A stretch of DNA of 64,000 nucleotides from Rhizobium herbae. GTDB taxonomy: Bacteria > Pseudomonadota > Alphaproteobacteria > Rhizobiales > Rhizobiaceae. The translations under genes and the position numbers were made by a program. A model generated the notes under the pieces. That model was not told where the DNA came from. It did no database searches and saw only the letters and a list, made by a program, of their open reading frames with translations. The DNA lies in contig NZ_JAGGJV010000001.1 of assembly GCF_017873135.1 (NCBI RefSeq), forward strand, positions 248,001 through 312,000. The letters are read 5' to 3'. Position 1 is the first letter of the stretch, and each line of letters starts with the position of its first letter. Below are positions 56,856-64,000 of the stretch, in pieces.

Positions 56856-58349
56856 ATGGGGCGTTTGACACGGCGCGCGCTGGTGGCTGGAGCATCGGCA
56901 GGCCTTGGCGTCTATGCCGGGCGCACCCTGCTTGCACCGACAAGTGCCTCCGGTCCTGTTTTTCCAGCACCGATGGCGGCGCAGAACGGCGGCATAGTCC
57001 TCAACGATGCCAGCGAACTCTTGCCGACGTCCGTTGCCAGGCACATCACCGTCACGGCCGATCCCGTGACGCAGACCGTCGAGACCATCCGCGCGATGAT
57101 GGCGGAGGCGCGCAATGCCGGCCAACCTTTTGCAGCCAGCGCCGCGCGCCATTCGATGGGCGGCCAGAGTCTCGCAAAGGATGGCACGGTCCTTACCCTG
57201 GACCAACAATGGGTGGAAGCCGACACCGCCGCCAAAACCTATCGCGTCGCCTCCGGCACACGCTGGTCCACCGTCATCGCCAGGCTTGATGCCATCGGCT
57301 TTTCGCCGGCCGTCATGCAGTCGAACAATGATTTCGGCGTTGCCAGCACCTATTCTGTCAATGCCCATGGGTGGCCCGTGCGTTTCAGCGGCTGCGGCAG
57401 TACCGTGCGCTCGGTGAAGATGCTGCTTGCGGATGGCACGCTCGTTACCTGCTCGCGCAGCGAAAACACCGAGCTTTTTCAGCACGCCATGGGCGGCTAC
57501 GGCCTGATCGGTGTCATCACCGAACTCGAACTCGACATGGTGCCGAACAGCCGCCTCGGCCCGACATTCGAGCCCGTCGCCGGCGCCGATCTCGGCTGGC
57601 GGTTTGCAAAGATGCTGGATGCCGATCCCTCCATTCTGATGGCCTATGGTCGTCTCGATGTGTCGCTCGACCGGTTCTTCGAGGATGGTTTGCTGGTTTC
57701 CTATCGCCCCGCAGCAAACCAGTCCGATATTCCGGCGGCCACCGGCTCCGGTTTCGTCAGCCGCGTGTCGCGCGAAATCTTCCGTCGGCAGGTGGGGTCG
57801 GACTGGATGAAGCACGCGCGCTGGTGGACCGAAACCTCGCTTGGACCAGGGATCGCAGGCGAGGCGACGCGCAATAGCCTGATGAATGAACCGGTCGTCA
57901 CGCTCGACGATCTCGATCCGTTGCGCACCGATATCCTGCATGAATATTTCGTAGCACCTTCGCGCTTTGCCGAATTCGTTGCGCTTTGCCGGGATGTCAT
58001 TCCGGCGTCTTTCCAGCAGCTGCTGAACGTGACGCTGCGTTACGTCGATACCGATCGCGACAGCGTGCTTGCCTATGCCACCGAGCCGCGCATCGCCGCC
58101 GTCATGCTGTTTTCGCAGGAAAAGACGGTGCGTGGCGAGGAAGACATGGCGCGCATGACGCGGGAACTGATCGAGCGGGTGCTTTCCATCGGCGGGACCT
58201 ACTATCTGCCTTATCGTCCGCATGCCTCGGTCGACCAATTCGTCCGCGCCTATCCACGCGCCGCTGCCTTTGCCGTCAAAAAACGCGAATTCGACAAGGG
58301 TCTTCTTTTCCGCAATCATTTGTGGGACGCCTATCTCGGCAAGCTTTGA
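56856..58349 (+). CDS. FAD-linked oxidase with a twin-arginine-type signal
   Basis: The 497-residue protein belongs to the vanillyl-alcohol-oxidase-like family (FAD_binding_4), which includes sugar lactone and cytokinin oxidases. Its N-terminus MGRLTRRALVAGASAGLG has a twin Arg at 6-7 followed by a hydrophobic stretch, which suggests Tat export of the folded flavoprotein. The FAD-binding region runs through FAASAARHSMGGQSLAKDG, whose His is at the place where related enzymes attach FAD covalently. The ATG at 56856 follows GATGGGGAA; GTG 56835 and ATG 56844 are in frame but lack proper spacing. It heads a four-gene cassette. Substrate unknown. Confidence 0.8.
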   Translation: MGRLTRRALVAGASAGLGVYAGRTLLAPTSASGPVFPAPMAAQNGGIVLNDASELLPTSVARHITVTADPVTQTVETIRAMMAEARNAGQPFAASAARHSMGGQSLAKDGTVLTLDQQWVEADTAAKTYRVASGTRWSTVIARLDAIGFSPAVMQSNNDFGVASTYSVNAHGWPVRFSGCGSTVRSVKMLLADGTLVTCSRSENTELFQHAMGGYGLIGVITELELDMVPNSRLGPTFEPVAGADLGWRFAKMLDADPSILMAYGRLDVSLDRFFEDGLLVSYRPAANQSDIPAATGSGFVSRVSREIFRRQVGSDWMKHARWWTETSLGPGIAGEATRNSLMNEPVVTLDDLDPLRTDILHEYFVAPSRFAEFVALCRDVIPASFQQLLNVTLRYVDTDRDSVLAYATEPRIAAVMLFSQEKTVRGEEDMARMTRELIERVLSIGGTYYLPYRPHASVDQFVRAYPRAAAFAVKKREFDKGLLFRNHLWDAYLGKL

Positions 58350-58360
58350 AAGGATCGTTC

Positions 58361-58768
58361 GTGGGGAAATTGCGCATCATTGCGGCCTGTTATGCCATCG
58401 CCCTGTTGGGTGCTGCGTCGCTGAACTATATCCCCGGATTGACCGACGATCAGGGCAGGGCCTTCGGCATCTTCGCCCTCGATATCTACGATGACAGCCT
58501 GCATGTCGCGTCGGCAGCATGGGCGGCGATCGCGGCATGGCTGTCCAACCGGGCGGCAAAAAACTTCCTTCTCTATTTCGGCGTACTCTATTTCGGCGAC
58601 GGTCTGCTGGGGCTGATCACCGGCTCCGGCTATCTTGACCTCGGCATCATCAACTACGGCATCCAGGACCTGCCGTTCGGCTTCAAGATTCTCGCCAACC
58701 TGCCGCATCTGGCTCTGGGCGGTTTCGCCGTTCTGTCGGTTTTCCTCTTCCGCAAGGAAGTTGCCTGA
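58361..58768 (+). CDS. Four-helix membrane protein, DUF4383-like
   Basis: The 135-residue protein has four hydrophobic segments and a pattern similar to DUF4383 small membrane proteins: a first helix, then DIYDDSLHVASAAWAAIAAW, then FLLYFGVLYFGDGLLGLITG and a last helix with HLALGGFAVLSVF. The GTG at 58361 follows AAAGGA at proper distance, 11 bp after the flavin oxidase gene. Its stop overlaps the next ATG (TGATG). Its role is unknown; it could anchor the oxidase or carry electrons, but no cofactor motif is visible. Confidence 0.75.
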   Translation: MGKLRIIAACYAIALLGAASLNYIPGLTDDQGRAFGIFALDIYDDSLHVASAAWAAIAAWLSNRAAKNFLLYFGVLYFGDGLLGLITGSGYLDLGIINYGIQDLPFGFKILANLPHLALGGFAVLSVFLFRKEVA

Positions 58769-59844
58769 TGCGGGTGGTGTGGAAGCTCCTCAAATGGAGC
58801 CTTGCAGCGATCCTGCTGGCGGTCCTGCTGCTGTTGAGCCCGGTCGCCTATATCGAGACATTCTGTCATGGCGCGCGTAAGCAAGATCCTTATACGCCCT
58901 TGATCAAGGACGCTGCATTCCAGAGAAGTGAGGCCAATACATTTCTCACCTATCCGGAGTGGCACATCGTCTACGCCTATGACGGACTGGCCGAGACGCT
59001 GAAGACCGGTGACGAGCATGCCTTCGATTACCTTTCCAGCATTCGTGGTTTCTGGACATCGACCTGCGCGCTGACGAAGATCGCAGACGCACATGGCGGC
59101 GCCGATTCGGCGACACGCATGACAATCCATACGATCGGCGTCAGCTTTACCCTCGAAATGGCACTCAAGGCCGCCTATGAAGAAACGATTGGCCGTGTGA
59201 CGGCGATGCTGCGCGGCGAGAAGAAAACGCCGCAGGATCAGGTGGCGGCGGGCATGGCGGTCGAATACGCCGCCTTCCTGCGCCAGACCCCCTGGTACAT
59301 GTACCCCTTCGATCGTCAGGTCGCGAAACTTGAAGAAGCGCCGATGACCGATCCGATTCGCGGCTGGGAGCGCCGCTTCGCTCTCGGCACGGAATGGCGG
59401 GCAAAGACGCTATACGCAGGCATGATCGCCAGTGCCGTTGCCGGCACCACGGGTGCTGCCCAGCTCGAAATTCGCAGCATTGTCAGCGGATTGCCCGCAA
59501 GCGAACTTTTGGCCATTGCCGGCGTCACGGTGATTGGCGAAAGCGGCGGCGATATCGAGATACAGACCCCGCGCTACGACCTTTTCACGCGCATTCTGGT
59601 GGAGGTCGCCGCTAAGGGTGGCGCGATCCGCGAGATTGCCGGCAATGACGACATCATGGTGTCCGTCACGGAGAAGCCGGATCAGACCTCTCCGGGGTTG
59701 CCCGGAACCGAGATTGCCCGTGTCAACAGGGAGGGCTTTGACGGCAGCAGGGTGCTGATGGCTGTGAAGGTCAGCGACCTTGCCGCTCTGCTGCGGATCG
59801 CGCCCTTGGCTGATCCCGGGCTCGAACATGTCTTTGATTATTAA
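58768..59844 (+). CDS. Membrane-anchored protein of unknown function in the flavin-oxidase cassette
   Basis: The 358-residue protein has one N-terminal membrane helix (about residues 8-28) and a large domain probably outside the cytoplasm. Distinct runs are NTFLTYPEWHIVYAYDGLAE, TIHTIGVSFTLEMALKAAYE, EYAAFLRQTPWYMYPF and, near the end, EIAGNDDIMVSVTEK. I recall related uncharacterised proteobacterial proteins with the same runs but no assigned function. Cysteines at positions 33 and about 99 could pair. It is translationally coupled to the four-helix protein (TGATG) and overlaps the next gene by 17 bp. Confidence 0.75.
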   Translation: MRVVWKLLKWSLAAILLAVLLLLSPVAYIETFCHGARKQDPYTPLIKDAAFQRSEANTFLTYPEWHIVYAYDGLAETLKTGDEHAFDYLSSIRGFWTSTCALTKIADAHGGADSATRMTIHTIGVSFTLEMALKAAYEETIGRVTAMLRGEKKTPQDQVAAGMAVEYAAFLRQTPWYMYPFDRQVAKLEEAPMTDPIRGWERRFALGTEWRAKTLYAGMIASAVAGTTGAAQLEIRSIVSGLPASELLAIAGVTVIGESGGDIEIQTPRYDLFTRILVEVAAKGGAIREIAGNDDIMVSVTEKPDQTSPGLPGTEIARVNREGFDGSRVLMAVKVSDLAALLRIAPLADPGLEHVFDY

Positions 59845-60133
59845 GCCGGCAAAGGCCCTTGTGACGGCCGTTGCGCTCGTTTTCGTCTGGTATGGTGCAA
59901 TGGCCGGGCTGTTCAGGCTTTCCGAGCAGGCACCGGGCGCTTTGGTGCTGTTTCCAGGTCGTCATCTGTCGCCGCAAGAGCTGCCCCCGGGCATCTCCGT
60001 CCTGAAGTGGAACGATATTTTCGCCATCCTTGCCAGCGATGACGCAGGTTATGTCGGCGCGCTCTATGCGGCCGGTTTTCCTTTGGTCTTTCCGGCAAGA
60101 AGCAGCGGTTGTCTCAGCTATCGCGGGCGTTAA
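59828..60133 (+). CDS. Small membrane protein, last gene of the cassette
   Basis: The 101-residue protein begins MSLIIKPAKALVTAVALVFV, one hydrophobic helix (residues 8-28), followed by a soluble part with GISVLKWNDIFAILASDDAG and the end PARSSGCLSYRGR. Its ATG at 59828 lies within the preceding gene (17-bp overlap in another frame), which is typical of coupled translation, and a strong terminator follows 18 bp after the stop. I do not recognise a family. Existence is supported by position and the protein-like composition. Confidence 0.65.
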   Translation: MSLIIKPAKALVTAVALVFVWYGAMAGLFRLSEQAPGALVLFPGRHLSPQELPPGISVLKWNDIFAILASDDAGYVGALYAAGFPLVFPARSSGCLSYRGR

Positions 60134-60150
60134 ACCTTATCAGGACAAAG

Positions 60151-60186
60151 AAAAACCGGACTGGCAGGGGAACCGTCCGGTTTTTT
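60151..60186 (+). terminator. Terminator of the flavin-oxidase cassette
   Basis: AAAAACCGGAC (60151-60161) pairs with GTCCGGTTTTT (60175-60185) over 11 bp with a 13-nt loop, followed by further T. It closes the four-gene unit and could also end the minus-strand micro-gene transcript. Confidence 0.85.
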
Positions 60187-60241
60187 ATGTCAGCGGGTAC
60201 TGGAGGTTACCGCTGTGGGAAAATCTGGAATATCGCAGGCG

Positions 60242-60382
60242 TTACACGGGAAAACCACCGGCATCCTGACTGATGGCCTTCATCGCGTTTCTGTCGCGCT
60301 GAAGTTCGAAAATGGTTTTGGAGAAATCGACCAGGAACACGATACTAATCACTGCCGATATGAGCATCATTGTGATGGCCAT
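60242..60382 (-). CDS. Micro membrane protein B (46 residues)
   Basis: The product is MAITMMLISAVISIVFLVDF followed by SKTIFELQRDRNAMKAISQD and AGGFPV: one hydrophobic helix (residues 4-19), then a charged amphipathic tail. The ATG at 60382 lies 13 bp after the stop of micro gene A on the same strand, with AGAGAGAAG upstream. It shares A's stress-type promoter and probably the terminator near 60186-60151. No family is known to me. Tandem placement and matching architecture (helix then basic tail) make it likely to be a real gene. Confidence 0.65.
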   Translation of the reverse strand: MAITMMLISAVISIVFLVDFSKTIFELQRDRNAMKAISQDAGGFPV

Positions 60383-60395
60383 TGCGGTCTTCTCT

Positions 60396-60518
60396 CTACT
60401 TTGCCAGGCGGCCGCGGGTAAGACCGGAGCCGTCGTTGCGCGCTTCGTTTCTGATTGCGTTTGCCGTTGCAAAAAGCATGACAAAAAACATGGTCATCGA
60501 CAGAAGAATAAGTGCCAT
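60396..60518 (-). CDS. Micro membrane protein A (40 residues)
   Basis: The product is MALILLSMTMFFVMLFATAN followed by AIRNEARNDGSGLTRGRLAK: one hydrophobic helix (residues 2-19) and a basic tail. The ATG at 60518 has AAGGG about 9 nt upstream, inside a leader of about 17 nt from a strong EcfG-type promoter. It is too short for usual gene-calling thresholds. Together with micro gene B it forms a two-gene unit between the flavin-oxidase cassette and coaD. Function unknown; small stress-induced membrane proteins often regulate larger membrane complexes, but that is only analogy. Confidence 0.7.
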   Translation of the reverse strand: MALILLSMTMFFVMLFATANAIRNEARNDGSGLTRGRLAK

Positions 60519-60541
60519 AGCTGTGATCCCTTCAGCCTTAT

Positions 60542-60566
60542 AACGGCTACCTTGGTAAAAAGTTCC
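60542..60566 (-). promoter_or_regulatory. EcfG/RpoE2-type general stress promoter
   Basis: The minus strand reads GGAAC (60566-60562), 16 nt, CGTT (60545-60542), an exact match to the alphaproteobacterial general-stress sigma consensus GGAAC-N16/17-CGTT. The expected start is about 7 nt downstream, giving a short leader that contains the ribosome binding site of micro gene A. Confidence 0.75.
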
Positions 60567-60741
60567 GTTCTGTACTTCGCAAGATAGGCAATTCTCTTTG
60601 AAGCGACCTTGAACGTTACATTCATTTAGCGTTCATCCTGCCCAGGCGCTGTTTCCAAGGGAACACGGTTGCGCGGCGACGGCACTCCCTTGCGATTGCG
60701 CTCGGTCCGTGACAAAAGGCTTCGAAACGGAAACAGGCGCG

Positions 60742-61236
60742 ATGACCACTGCTTTTTACCCCGGCTCCTTCGACCCCATGACGAACGGTCACCTCGATGT
60801 GCTGGTGCAGGCGCTGAACGTGGCGCCGACCGTCATCGTTGCGATCGGTATCCACCCGGGCAAGACGCCGCTGTTTTCCTTCGAGGAGCGCGCAACGCTC
60901 ATTCGCCAGTCGCTGAGCGAGTTCCTTCCGGAAAGAGCCGGCGACATCTCGGTCGTTGCCTTTGACAATCTGGTTGTCGATGCCGCGCGAAAACACGGCG
61001 CATTCCTTTTGGTGCGCGGGTTGCGCGACGGAACGGACCTCGACTATGAAATGCAGATGGCGGGCATGAACCGGCAGATGGCACCCGATATACAGACCCT
61101 GTTTCTACCGGCCGGAACGGCATCGCGGCCCATTACCGCCACATTGGTCCGCCAAATCGCGGCCATGGGCGGTGACGTCAGCGCCTTCGTGCCGAAAGCC
61201 GTTCACCAAGCGCTCAGCGCAAAACGCAAGTCCTGA
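60742..61236 (+). CDS. coaD: Phosphopantetheine adenylyltransferase
   Basis: CoaD adenylylates 4'-phosphopantetheine, the next-to-last step of coenzyme A synthesis. The 164-residue protein has the nucleotidyltransferase start [17 protein letters not shown] with the T/H-x-G-H motif (TNGH), [22 protein letters not shown] in the middle, and the late segment [21 protein letters not shown]. The ATG at 60742 gives the family N-terminus; an upstream in-frame start at 60709 does not. It opens the run coaD, ppiA, ppiB, queA, tgt. Confidence 0.97.
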   Translation: MTTAFYPGSFDPMTNGHLDVLVQALNVAPTVIVAIGIHPGKTPLFSFEERATLIRQSLSEFLPERAGDISVVAFDNLVVDAARKHGAFLLVRGLRDGTDLDYEMQMAGMNRQMAPDIQTLFLPAGTASRPITATLVRQIAAMGGDVSAFVPKAVHQALSAKRKS

Positions 61237-61266
61237 CGCGTCCATTTCATCTTCACGGGAGCTATC

Positions 61267-61836
61267 ATGAAAATCCTCCAACTCGCTTTCGCCAGCGCCG
61301 TTGTCCTTGCATCGCTGACCGGCAATGCCTTTGCCCAGGCCAAGGAATACATCACCATCACTCTGAAGGACGGACCTGTCGTTATCGAGCTTCTGCCCGA
61401 CGTTGCACCGAAGCATGTTGCGCGCATCAAGGAACTGGCGGAAGCCGGCGAATACAACAATGTCGCTTTCCACCGCGTCATCCCGGGCTTCATGGCCCAG
61501 ACCGGCGACGTCCAGTACGGCAATATGGAAAAGGACTTCAAGCCGGAGATGGCCGGCATGGGCGGCTCGTCCAAGCCGAACGTCGAGGCTGAATTCTCCA
61601 AGGTTCCGTTCGCACGCGGCACGGTCGGCATGGCGCGCAGCCAGGATCCGAACTCCGCGAATTCCCAGTTCTTCATCATGTTCGCGCCCGGCGACTTCCT
61701 GAACGGCCAGTACACGGTCGTCGGCCAGGTCGTCGAAGGCATGGAGAATGTCGACAAGATCAAGAAGGGCGACGAAGCCAACAATGGTTCCGTCACCGAT
61801 CCCGACCGCATGATCAGCGTCAAGGTCGGCAAGTAA
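61267..61836 (+). CDS. ppiA: Periplasmic peptidyl-prolyl isomerase (cyclophilin A type)
   Basis: The 189-residue cyclophilin isomerises prolyl bonds in exported proteins. A signal peptide (residues 1-23, ending NAFA-QAK) directs it to the periplasm. The catalytic core shows [18 protein letters not shown] with the active Arg, and [20 protein letters not shown]. It lies 30 bp after coaD with CGGGAG before the ATG. It pairs with the cytosolic paralogue next to it (ppiB); the two probably arose by duplication. Confidence 0.93.
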   Translation: MKILQLAFASAVVLASLTGNAFAQAKEYITITLKDGPVVIELLPDVAPKHVARIKELAEAGEYNNVAFHRVIPGFMAQTGDVQYGNMEKDFKPEMAGMGGSSKPNVEAEFSKVPFARGTVGMARSQDPNSANSQFFIMFAPGDFLNGQYTVVGQVVEGMENVDKIKKGDEANNGSVTDPDRMISVKVGK

Positions 61837-61908
61837 CAACCGCTTTAAACAGGCACACGATAAGCGCGCTGCTACAGACACGCCGCTACAAACACGAAGG
61901 AGAAAACC

Positions 61909-62418
61909 ATGGCCGAGATCAAGGATCCGGAAAACACCATCATCATGGAAACCACCAAGGGGCAGGTCGTCATCCAGCTTCTGCCCGACCTGGCGCCGGG
62001 CCATGTTGCCCGCATCAAGGAATTGTGCGCCGAGGGCGCCTATGACGGCGTCGTGTTTCACCGCGTCATCGACGATTTCATGGCGCAAACCGGCGACGTG
62101 CAGTTCGGCAAGACAGGCGGCAAGGACTTCAACCCGGCCCGCGCCGGCATGGGCGGCTCTTCCAAGCCGGACCTGAAAGCTGAATTCTCCAATGTGAGCC
62201 ATGTGCGCGGCACGTGCTCCATGGCCCGCAGCCAGATGCCGAACTCGGCCAATTCGCAGTTCTTCATCTGCTTCACCGACAGCCCATGGCTGAACAAGCA
62301 GTATTCCGTCTGGGGCCAGGTCATCGAAGGCATGGACAATATCGACAAGATCAAGAAGGGCGAGCCCGTCAAGGATCCCGACAGCATCGTGTCGATGAAA
62401 CTTGCTGCCAACGCCTAA
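61909..62418 (+). CDS. ppiB: Cytoplasmic peptidyl-prolyl isomerase (cyclophilin B type)
   Basis: This 169-residue cyclophilin has no signal peptide and acts in the cytosol. It keeps the active-site runs [18 protein letters not shown] and [28 protein letters not shown] ribosome binding site precedes the ATG. It resembles the upstream periplasmic cyclophilin over most of its length (shared [20 protein letters not shown] and [19 protein letters not shown] segments), so the pair are tandem paralogues in two compartments. A hairpin terminator follows. Confidence 0.93.
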   Translation: MAEIKDPENTIIMETTKGQVVIQLLPDLAPGHVARIKELCAEGAYDGVVFHRVIDDFMAQTGDVQFGKTGGKDFNPARAGMGGSSKPDLKAEFSNVSHVRGTCSMARSQMPNSANSQFFICFTDSPWLNKQYSVWGQVIEGMDNIDKIKKGEPVKDPDSIVSMKLAANA

Positions 62419-62433
62419 TTCAGGCTATTGCCA

Positions 62434-62473
62434 AAACCCGTCCCGCTGCCTCAAAGGGCGCCGGGGCGGGTTT
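62434..62473 (+). terminator. Terminator-like hairpin after ppiB
   Basis: AAACCCGTCCCG (62434-62445) pairs with CGGGGCGGGTTT (62462-62473) over 12 bp (one T-G wobble) with a 16-nt loop; the following sequence has only short T runs, so some read-through into queA is likely. Confidence 0.6.
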
Positions 62474-62495
62474 GCCGTTTAAAGAAGATTTCTTG

Positions 62496-63581
62496 ATGCG
62501 CGTCGATCTGTTCGATTTCGATCTCCCCGAAGACAATATTGCGCTAAGGCCCGTCAGCCCGCGCGACAGCGCGCGTCTGCTCGTCGTCCAGCCGCACGAA
62601 AGCGAGCCGCTGTCGGATCATGGCGTCATGGACCTGCCGTCGTTCCTGCGTCCCGGCGATGCTCTGGTCTTCAACGATACCAAGGTCATTCCCGCCCAGC
62701 TTGAAGGCTTGCGCAGACGCGGCGAAGACGTTGTGACCGAAGTGTCGCTGACTTTGCACATGCGTACCGCGCCGGATCGCTGGAAGGCGTTTGCACGCCC
62801 GGCCAAGCGCTTGAAGCCCGGCGACCGCATCGCATTCGGCCACGGCTCGAATACCTGTCTGCTTGGCTCTCTCGATGCGACGGTCGAGGAGAAGGGCGAG
62901 GCGGGCGAGGTGACCCTGCGCTTCGATCTCTCCGGCCCTGCGCTGGACGAGGCGATCCTTGCCGTCGGCCATATCCCGCTGCCGCCTTATATCGCTTCCA
63001 AACGACCGGAGGACGAGAAGGATCGCACCGACTACCAGACGGTTTACGCCCGCGAACAGGGGGCTGTAGCGGCACCTACCGCAGGCTTGCATTTCACGGA
63101 CCGGCTTTTCTCCGCATTGGATGCACTCGGCGTCGAACGCCATTTTGTTACTCTGCATGTCGGGGCCGGTACGTTCCTGCCGATGAAGGTTGATGATACC
63201 GACGATCATGTCATGCATCAGGAAATCGGCCATGTCAGCGCCGAGGTGGCGGAACGGTTGAACGCCGTGAGGGCGAGGGGCGGGCGCATCGTCTGCGTCG
63301 GCACGACGTCGCTGCGGTTGATCGAGAGCGCTGCTGAGGAAAACGGCGATATCCGTCCCTGGTCCGGCCCGACCGGCATCTTCATCACGCCGGGTTATCG
63401 CTTCCGCGCCGTCGACATGCTGATGACCAATTTCCACCTGCCGAAGTCGACGCTGTTCATGCTCGTCTCGGCCTTCAGCGGTATGGAGACGATGCGGCGC
63501 GCCTACGTGCATGCGATCGAAACCGGCTACCGCTTCTATTCCTACGGCGATTCCAGCCTGCTTTTCCGGGACAATCCATGA
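62496..63581 (+). CDS. queA: S-adenosylmethionine:tRNA ribosyltransferase-isomerase
   Basis: QueA transfers and rearranges the ribosyl group of SAM onto preQ1 in tRNA, giving epoxyqueuosine. The 361-residue protein starts [20 protein letters not shown] and shows the family runs [35 protein letters not shown] sequence, [21 protein letters not shown] and [20 protein letters not shown]. The frame is open upstream inside ppiB, but only the ATG at 62496 fits. It overlaps tgt by 4 bp (ATGA), pairing two successive steps of the queuosine pathway. Confidence 0.97.
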   Translation: MRVDLFDFDLPEDNIALRPVSPRDSARLLVVQPHESEPLSDHGVMDLPSFLRPGDALVFNDTKVIPAQLEGLRRRGEDVVTEVSLTLHMRTAPDRWKAFARPAKRLKPGDRIAFGHGSNTCLLGSLDATVEEKGEAGEVTLRFDLSGPALDEAILAVGHIPLPPYIASKRPEDEKDRTDYQTVYAREQGAVAAPTAGLHFTDRLFSALDALGVERHFVTLHVGAGTFLPMKVDDTDDHVMHQEIGHVSAEVAERLNAVRARGGRIVCVGTTSLRLIESAAEENGDIRPWSGPTGIFITPGYRFRAVDMLMTNFHLPKSTLFMLVSAFSGMETMRRAYVHAIETGYRFYSYGDSSLLFRDNP

Positions 63582-64000
63582 CCGAGACATTCCAGTTCAA
63601 CATTCAGGCAACCGACGGCAAGGCCCGTCGGGGCACGGTATCGATGCCGCGCGGAGAGATCCGCACGCCGGCCTTCATGCCGGTCGGAACCGTCGGCACG
63701 GTCAAGGCGATGTATCTCGACCAGGTGCGCGATCTCGGCGCCGACATCATCCTCGGCAACACCTATCACTTGATGCTACGTCCCGGTCCGGAGCGCGTCG
63801 CACGTCTGGGTGGCCTGCACGAACTGATCCGCTGGCCCTATCCGATCCTAACCGACAGCGGCGGCTTTCAGGTCATGTCGCTGGCCGGCCTGCGCAAGCT
63901 CGATGAGAAGGGCGTGACCTTCAAGAGCCATGTCGACGGCGCGCTGCATCACATGTCGCCGGAGCGCTCCATCGAAATCCAGGGTATGCTCGATAGCGAT
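63578..64000 (+). CDS. tgt: Queuine/preQ1 tRNA-guanine transglycosylase (3' part beyond the window)
   Basis: Tgt exchanges guanine 34 of GUN-anticodon tRNAs for preQ1. The first 141 codons are present and the reading frame runs off the window end. Visible are [35 protein letters not shown] and [12 protein letters not shown], which holds the first catalytic Asp, then [19 protein letters not shown]. Its ATG overlaps the queA stop. The remaining two-thirds of the enzyme, including the nucleophilic Asp and zinc site, lie outside. Confidence 0.96.
   Translation, partial: MTETFQFNIQATDGKARRGTVSMPRGEIRTPAFMPVGTVGTVKAMYLDQVRDLGADIILGNTYHLMLRPGPERVARLGGLHELIRWPYPILTDSGGFQVMSLAGLRKLDEKGVTFKSHVDGALHHMSPERSIEIQGMLDSD

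Overview
The window is a chromosomal segment of an alphaproteobacterium, almost certainly a member of the Rhizobiaceae (Rhizobium/Agrobacterium/Neorhizobium group). The evidence is a 241-residue phosphatidylcholine synthase of the rhizobial type, a LexA box of the alphaproteobacterial form GAAC-N7-GAAC, a promoter of the general-stress (EcfG/RpoE2) form, the gene blocks recG-sdhE-mfd, ppiD-trpD-trpC-moaC-moeA, glnB-glnA and coaD-ppiA-ppiB-queA-tgt, and the overall high GC. No ribosomal RNA, CRISPR array, insertion sequence or replication origin was seen.

Layout. 1-985: the end of an integrated element or decayed prophage (HNH endonuclease, one small unknown gene, a dense array of short repeats) abutting a tRNA-Lys(UUU) gene. 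1176-6100: ccdA, an AEC-family carrier, a UbiH-type flavin hydroxylase (opposite strand), pcs and a quinone oxidoreductase. 6154-10844: a four-gene ABC importer of the BMP/nucleoside type. 11011-16467: a five-gene sugar importer closely resembling Escherichia coli ytfQRT-yjfF, ending in its probable GntR-family regulator. 16660-23820: a CNNM/CorC protein, a 48-residue membrane protein, and on the minus strand the operon ppiD-trpD-trpC-moaC-moeA. 24207-32369: a Na/Pi cotransporter-PhoU fusion, a large unknown membrane protein, glmU-glmS-GNAT and a DUF502 protein. 32356-38401: recG facing away from sdhE-mfd. 38459-44698: a DsbA-like thiol oxidoreductase, an orphan oligopeptide-type binding protein, an IalB-like protein, hspQ, a membrane coiled-coil protein and an orphan TAXI binding protein. 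44795-48424: glnB-glnA behind a sigma-54 promoter, and an NAD(P)HX repair enzyme. 48425-52976: a DUF72 protein, uvrA and ssb, the last two divergent around a LexA box. 53053-56703: marC and gyrA. 56856-60133: a compact cassette of one flavin oxidase and three membrane-associated proteins of unknown function. 60242-60566: two tandem tiny membrane-protein genes behind a stress-sigma promoter. 60742-64000: coaD, two cyclophilins, queA and the start of tgt.

Functional links. Most of the window is core metabolism and genome maintenance: UDP-GlcNAc synthesis (glmS, glmU), nitrogen control (glnB, glnA), queuosine synthesis (queA, tgt), tryptophan and molybdopterin synthesis, and repair (uvrA, ssb, mfd, recG). 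The accessory or undescribed parts are the element boundary at the tRNA, the four-gene flavin-oxidase cassette, the stress-controlled micro-gene pair, and several orphan transport or envelope genes. No complete new defence or biosynthetic system is visible; the best candidates for something undescribed are the 56.9-60.1 kb cassette and the 60.2-60.6 kb stress-controlled pair.
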